Below, piece by piece: positions 49,573-53,503 of a stretch of DNA of 53,503 bases (within the stretch, counting starts at the first letter, position 1; each line of letters begins with the position of its first letter). A program made the translations under genes and the position numbers. This stretch comes from Oscillospiraceae bacterium. GTDB lineage: Bacteria; Bacillota; Clostridia; Oscillospirales; Acutalibacteraceae. The notes beneath the pieces are model-generated. The model was not told where the DNA came from and made no database searches. It was given only the letters and a program-made list of their open reading frames with translations. The DNA is taken from the NCBI GenBank assembly GCA_902762875.1, contig CACWPS010000012.1, positions 1 through 53,503 of the forward strand. The letters run 5' to 3'.

Positions 49573-50499
49573 TCAGTCAAACGGATAGTCAATTCCTCGG
49601 TCGTCATACCAACGCTTCGGGTACTTAGGCGACGGATTAGCCGAAGCGTTTGAAGTATCTACCGAAACATCCTCGTCTTCACGGGTTTCCCTTGCCATCA
49701 CCACAAATCTCGCATCATCGAAATCATATGTGCAGGTGACAAGCGTAATTATATTATCGCCGTTTTTAACATCAACCCCTGTATTTATAAGACTGCGCTC
49801 GCAGGCCTCATTAACCCAGGAATCAAAATCCTCATCATCAATAAAGTTTTTTCTCGAAATATTATAAATATAACCGTTATCGTCTGCCTTGGAAGCGTTT
49901 AGCACAAACGCCGCATAAATCTTATATGTACTCTTTTTGTAAAGGGTGGAAAACTCTACCGTGGGATTTTGCTTGTAGAAGCTCAACTGCTTATATTTTG
50001 TAAGATTGCCGAACATGGAGCCGTTTTTCATATGATGTCCGTACACTACAAGGTTTTTGTCGGTCTCGGCCTCGGTTATCACATTTTGACAATCAAAAAA
50101 CAGTGCCCCGTATATACTGCTTTTCTTTTGCTGATTATGGTTTAAATAAAAATCATTATTATCGGTTTGATAAATCGGATTATCTATTTTAGTGTTCGGC
50201 ACGGTTATCCAGCCCTTAAAATCGCTGTTTTCCCTGAGCATAAGCTCGATTACCGAAGGCTGCGGTTCTTCTTCCGTTTCACTTGTATGCCATACAGAGC
50301 GAGACTGTTCTATAATACTGTCCTGATGCTTTGCATTTAAAAAATAATTTGCAATATACACAGCCGAAACAACAAAGACCGTAAGCGTTATCAGGAAAAA
50401 CACCTTAATGATTATCTGCTTAAGGTTATCCCGCTTATTTGGGATATAGGATAAATACAATCTGTGAAAAAAATTGTCCTTTTCTTTTGCGTGTTTCAT
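49573..50499 (-). CDS. Class B sortase
   Basis: The 308-aa protein has a cytoplasmic basic start, one membrane helix (about residues 29-52) and a sortase domain with catalytic His in VVYGHHM, Cys in LVTCTYDF and a late Arg (ARFVVMAR). This is the class B plan. The C-terminal tail is polar. Start overlaps the cinA stop (ATGA). No substrate with a sorting signal was seen in the window. Confidence 0.9.
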   Translation of the reverse strand: MKHAKEKDNFFHRLYLSYIPNKRDNLKQIIIKVFFLITLTVFVVSAVYIANYFLNAKHQDSIIEQSRSVWHTSETEEEPQPSVIELMLRENSDFKGWITVPNTKIDNPIYQTDNNDFYLNHNQQKKSSIYGALFFDCQNVITEAETDKNLVVYGHHMKNGSMFGNLTKYKQLSFYKQNPTVEFSTLYKKSTYKIYAAFVLNASKADDNGYIYNISRKNFIDDEDFDSWVNEACERSLINTGVDVKNGDNIITLVTCTYDFDDARFVVMARETREDEDVSVDTSNASANPSPKYPKRWYDDRGIDYPFD

Positions 50500-50990
50500 T
50501 TTTTTGATTCCCCGATTATCTTTATTATAAGCTTAAATATTTCATAAACCGCCGTTTCCCTTACATAATCACGGGAAAGTGGTTCGATGTTGAGCTTTTC
50601 TACCTGAACCCCGCCGTCATACGCCGCCGCTATATACACAAGTCCCGGAGCGTGACCCTCAGAACCGTCGGGCCCCGCAACGCCCGTAACCGAAACACCT
50701 ATGCTTGAATCCGCCAAAATCCTGACATTTTTCGCCATTTGCTCTGCCGTTTCGGGGCTAACTGCGCCCAAAACTTCAAGGGTGTTTTCGTCCACACCTA
50801 AAATCTTATTTTTTATTCGGCAAGAATAAGAGGTAATTCCCAACTCAAAAACCGAGGAAGTACCGGGAACGGCGGTGATATACGAGGAAACCAGTCCGCC
50901 GGTGCAGGACTCAGCCGTAGCTACCGTCATATCCTTTTCCTTTAAAAGGGCTACCGCTTTAAGCCCAAGCTCATAAACCTTACCGTTCAT
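50496..50990 (-). CDS. CinA C-terminal domain protein (nicotinamide-nucleotide amidase)
   Basis: The 164-aa protein has ATAESCTGGLVSSYITAVPG, SETAEQMAKNVR-like and SVTGVAGPDGSEG, the PncC amidase signature that deamidates NMN. Only the C-domain of CinA is here; a MoCF-like domain is encoded two genes downstream. Start ATG 50990; the frame goes back to a TTG at 51008. Confidence 0.9.
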   Translation of the reverse strand: MNGKVYELGLKAVALLKEKDMTVATAESCTGGLVSSYITAVPGTSSVFELGITSYSCRIKNKILGVDENTLEVLGAVSPETAEQMAKNVRILADSSIGVSVTGVAGPDGSEGHAPGLVYIAAAYDGGVQVEKLNIEPLSRDYVRETAVYEIFKLIIKIIGESKK

Positions 50991-51013
50991 ATCTCTACCG
51001 CTTTGCAAAATTT

Positions 51014-52183
51014 TTATTCAATATAGGAGTACTGGGTCTCGCTTACCGCCTTTTCCACAAGCCGTTCCACATCGAGCCCCTTTTCCGCCTCAAGGCAGGA
51101 CTCAAGCGTAGGTCTTGTTTTCGGGTGCTTAGGAGTAAATACCGTACAGCAATCCTCGTAGGGCAAAATCGAGGTCTCGAAGGTGTCAATATTCCTTGAA
51201 ATCTTTACTATTTCTTCCTTGTCCATACCGATAAGGGGACGGAGTACCGGCATATTTACAACGCTGTCGGTCGTCACAAGGGCAGGCAGTGTCTGGCTTG
51301 CTACCTGACCCAAGCTCTCGCCTGTAATAAGGGCAAGACTTCCTGAATCCTTAGCCAACCGTTCGGATATACGCATCATCATACGGCGCATTATAAGGGT
51401 GAAATAATCCTCGGGGCAGTTTTTGCCTATCTCGTCCTGTATTTCGGTAAAGGGCACTATTGCAAGGTTGATAGTTCCGCTGTACGCCGCAACCTTTTTA
51501 AGCAGGGTGCGCACCTTTAGCTCCGCACGGGGGCTTGTATAGGGCGGGCTCGCAAAGTGTATCGCATTAAGTCTTAGTCCCCGCTTTGCCATAGTCCAAG
51601 CGGCAACGGGGCTGTCAATCCCGCCGGAAATAAGAATCGAAGCCTTCCCCGCTGTCCCAACGGGAAGACCCCCTGCACCCTTTAGCTGTTCTGCCCTTAC
51701 ATAGGCGGCAAAATCCCTGATTTCAACATATACCACACGGTCGGGATTGTGAACATCAACCTTCAAATGTGGGAAATTTTGGAGCAGTACCGCCCCCACC
51801 TCTCGGCATATTTCGGGGGAGGTAAGGGGAAAGCGTTTGTCGGCCCTTTTAGCCTCCACCTTGAATGTCTTTATCTTTTCCATTTCTGTTCTAAGATATT
51901 CAGGGGAGCGGGAAAGTATGTCCTCAACCGTTTTTTCGCAAACACAGGCACGGCTGAAGCCCGCTATACCGAAAACTCTGCCGACCCTTAAAAGCGCTTC
52001 CTCGAAATCGTAGTCCTCACTCTTTGGCTCAATATAAATGGTTGATTGGGACTTGCGAATTTCCACCTCGCCTAATTCCCTTAAACGGCGCCTAATATTC
52101 TTAATCAGTATATCCTCAAAATTACAGCGGTTAAGTCCTTTAAGCGCCAATTCGCCGTTTTTAATCAAAATTATCTCTTTCAT
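51014..52183 (-). CDS. thiI: tRNA 4-thiouridine synthase ThiI
   Basis: The 389-aa protein has an N-terminal ferredoxin-like plus THUMP region and a PP-loop domain (SGGIDSPVAAW). MPVLRPLIGMDKEEIV is the ThiI end. It lacks a rhodanese domain, as in most Firmicutes ThiI. It transfers sulfur to tRNA U8 and receives it from the cysteine desulfurase encoded just upstream (one-base overlap). Confidence 0.95.
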   Translation of the reverse strand: MKEIILIKNGELALKGLNRCNFEDILIKNIRRRLRELGEVEIRKSQSTIYIEPKSEDYDFEEALLRVGRVFGIAGFSRACVCEKTVEDILSRSPEYLRTEMEKIKTFKVEAKRADKRFPLTSPEICREVGAVLLQNFPHLKVDVHNPDRVVYVEIRDFAAYVRAEQLKGAGGLPVGTAGKASILISGGIDSPVAAWTMAKRGLRLNAIHFASPPYTSPRAELKVRTLLKKVAAYSGTINLAIVPFTEIQDEIGKNCPEDYFTLIMRRMMMRISERLAKDSGSLALITGESLGQVASQTLPALVTTDSVVNMPVLRPLIGMDKEEIVKISRNIDTFETSILPYEDCCTVFTPKHPKTRPTLESCLEAEKGLDVERLVEKAVSETQYSYIE

Positions 52184-53316
52184 CAGTTTGCCTTTCTAAG
52201 CTGTTTTTTTGCCTCTTCAAGTGCTGAAATAAGCATATCCGTGTCTTCTTTTGTGTTGTATCTTGAAAAGCTTATTCTAAGGGCGCTGTCGGTGCGCTTC
52301 CTATCAAGCCCCATTTCGTTAAGTACATAGCTGCCGTGCCCTTTAGCACAGGCACTTCCGCTTGAAACAAAAACATTTCGGCTTTCAAGAAAATGAAGCA
52401 GGGTTTCCGAACGGTAGCCCACAAGCGAAGCGTTTAATATATAGGGCAGGCACCCCTCGGGCGAGTTTATAACAGCACCTATTTCAAGAAGCCTGTCCCT
52501 TGTATAGTCAAACAGTTCCTGCCTAATCTTAAGCTGTGTTTCGGGCTTTGGCAGTTCTTCCGCCGCACCCATAAGCCCCATAATAAGGGGGAGCGATTCG
52601 GTGCCCGAGCGGATACCCCGTTCCTGACCGCCGCCGGTTATAAGGGGGCTTATATGCACGCCCTTTTTGCAGTATAAAAAGCCTACTCCCTTAGGCCCGT
52701 GAATTTTATGGCCGCTGGCGGATAACAGGTCAACCCCTAACTGCTTAACATTAACAGAGAGCTTGCCGTATCCCTGCACCGCATCGCAATGAAACAGTGC
52801 TAAGGGTGCTATACGCTTTGTAAGAGCTACCGCCTCTTTCACAGGCTGTATTGCCCCCGTTTCGTTATTTACCAGCATCATACTTACAAGCAGAGTATTA
52901 CCGTTAAGGGCGTTTTCAAGCTCTGTAAGCGGAATAATTCCGTTATTATCAGGCTTTAGACGCACCACCTCAAATCCGTTATCCTCCAGCCTTTTTGCGG
53001 TTTCTAATACCGAGGGGTGCTCGATAGCCGTTGTGATAATCCTTCCGCCCCTGCCTTTTGCTTTAAGTACAGATAGAATAGCGGTATTGTTAGCCTCGGT
53101 ACCGCTTCCCGTAAAGAAAATTTCATCTGCCCTTGCATTTACGGTATGTGCAATACATTCCCTCGCATCATTAAGGGCGATTTCCGCCTCCATTCCTATT
53201 CGGTGCAAGGAAGAAGGGTTGCCCCAGTTTGATTCAAGGGCACGGGTTATATATTCCACCGCCTTTTTGGACGGCTTTGTGGTAGAACTGTTATCAAGAT
53301 AAGCGATATGCTCCAA
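52183..53316 (-). CDS. Cysteine desulfurase (IscS/NifZ-type partner of ThiI)
   Basis: The 377-aa fold-I PLP enzyme has the PLP Lys in SGHKIHGPKG and the catalytic Cys in SSGSACAKG, with GGGQERGIRSGTE between. It supplies persulfide sulfur, most likely to ThiI given the overlap. The start is TTG 53316 with AAGGAG 9 bases upstream. First gene of a five-gene operon ending at 48423. Confidence 0.93.
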   Translation of the reverse strand: MEHIAYLDNSSTTKPSKKAVEYITRALESNWGNPSSLHRIGMEAEIALNDARECIAHTVNARADEIFFTGSGTEANNTAILSVLKAKGRGGRIITTAIEHPSVLETAKRLEDNGFEVVRLKPDNNGIIPLTELENALNGNTLLVSMMLVNNETGAIQPVKEAVALTKRIAPLALFHCDAVQGYGKLSVNVKQLGVDLLSASGHKIHGPKGVGFLYCKKGVHISPLITGGGQERGIRSGTESLPLIMGLMGAAEELPKPETQLKIRQELFDYTRDRLLEIGAVINSPEGCLPYILNASLVGYRSETLLHFLESRNVFVSSGSACAKGHGSYVLNEMGLDRKRTDSALRISFSRYNTKEDTDMLISALEEAKKQLRKAN

Positions 53317-53340
53317 AACTTCGCTCTCCTTATGCTTATA

Positions 53341-53379
53341 TATTGTTTATTATACAACATTTTCACGCAATAAACAATA
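53341..53379 (-). promoter_or_regulatory. Promoter of the desulfurase operon inside an 11-bp inverted repeat
   Basis: TATTGTTTATT (53341-53351) and AATAAACAATA (53369-53379) are perfect inverted repeats. On the minus strand -35 TTGTTT (plus 53372-53377) and -10 TATAAT (plus 53349-53354) are 17 bases apart and lie in the arms, so a protein bound to the palindrome would cover the promoter. Confidence 0.7.
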
Positions 53380-53463
53380 GCTATACACCTAATATTTTTA
53401 ATTTTTTTCTGTGTTGTAAATAGATATGAACCACTTTTCTTAAAAAAAGAAGAAAAGAAATGG

Positions 53464-53469
53464 TATAAT
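53464..53469 (+). promoter_or_regulatory. Possible -10 box of a plus-strand gene beyond the window
   Basis: TATAAT follows an A-rich stretch. No clear -35 (TTCTTA is at the wrong distance). What it drives is outside the window. Confidence 0.25.
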
Positions 53470-53503
53470 AGCGATGTGAGCCTTGAAACGGAGCCGTAGG
53501 CAG

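Noticed and set aside
1-53503. CRISPR array
   Set aside because: No regularly spaced direct repeats with unique spacers and no cas genes were seen.

Overview
The window looks like a chromosomal segment of a spore-forming, anaerobic, gut-type Clostridia, most likely Oscillospirales/Ruminococcaceae-like; this placement is inference from gene content. The evidence is spoIIID with a good sigma-E promoter, a PdaB-like sporulation deacetylase, [FeFe]-hydrogenase maturases, dockerin/cohesin modules, Gram-positive ribosome binding sites, lipoboxes, a class B sortase, and many small palindromic repeats of the kind common in these genomes. No rRNA, tRNA or CRISPR array was seen.

Layout. 1-1.6 kb: end of a xylanase-like gene, an SDR and a UlaG-like metallo-hydrolase. 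1.6-8.5 kb: a polysaccharide deacetylase gene cut by a 4.9-kb A+T-rich element carrying a large serine recombinase, a short MobV relaxase, an XRE/TPR regulator and about 0.7 kb of structured non-coding DNA. attL and attR share ATGTTGA. Joining them restores the deacetylase frame exactly and also restores an attP with perfect 12-bp inverted arms. Downstream lies a second orphan attR plus a diverged second copy of the deacetylase C-terminus, which points to an older, now decayed insertion in a tandem paralogue. 8.7-9.0 and 16.3-16.9 kb: two type I toxin-antitoxin loci (23- and 28-aa membrane toxins with convergent antisense RNAs). 9.1-13.3 kb: hydrogenase maturation operon (TM1266-like gene, hydE, hydG, hydF). 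13.4-16.3 kb: membrane and CapA-type genes and a CPBP protein that has lost its catalytic residues. 16.85-22 kb: zinc import (znuABC) directly followed by zinc-type export (ArsR regulator, stand-alone HMA protein, P-type ATPase).

22.2-25.5 kb: a two-gene operon for a secreted glucosaminidase ending in a dockerin and a membrane-anchored cohesin-like protein, a possible private docking pair. 25.6-31.9 kb: a deletion-fusion ORF, a glycosyltransferase, and a pqqD-ABC exporter-ABC-F operon. 32-36 kb: DUF6106-like protein, nnr, a lipoprotein and an AraC regulator. 36-42 kb: a six-gene murD-led operon with two M42 peptidases. 42-46 kb: DUF2935-like protein, TPP-riboswitch-controlled thiT, spoIIID, a nucleotidyltransferase and a truncated sugar aminotransferase. 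46-48 kb: a CapD/PglF-type dehydratase. 48.4-53.3 kb: an iscS-thiI-cinA(C)-sortase B-MoCF/membrane protein operon.

The best candidates for something new are the att-flanked element with its palindromic attP and structured non-coding end, the cohesin/dockerin glucosaminidase pair, the PqqD-ABC-ABC-F operon, and the membrane MoCF protein encoded beside sortase B. All functions are assigned by reading motifs; no database search was run.
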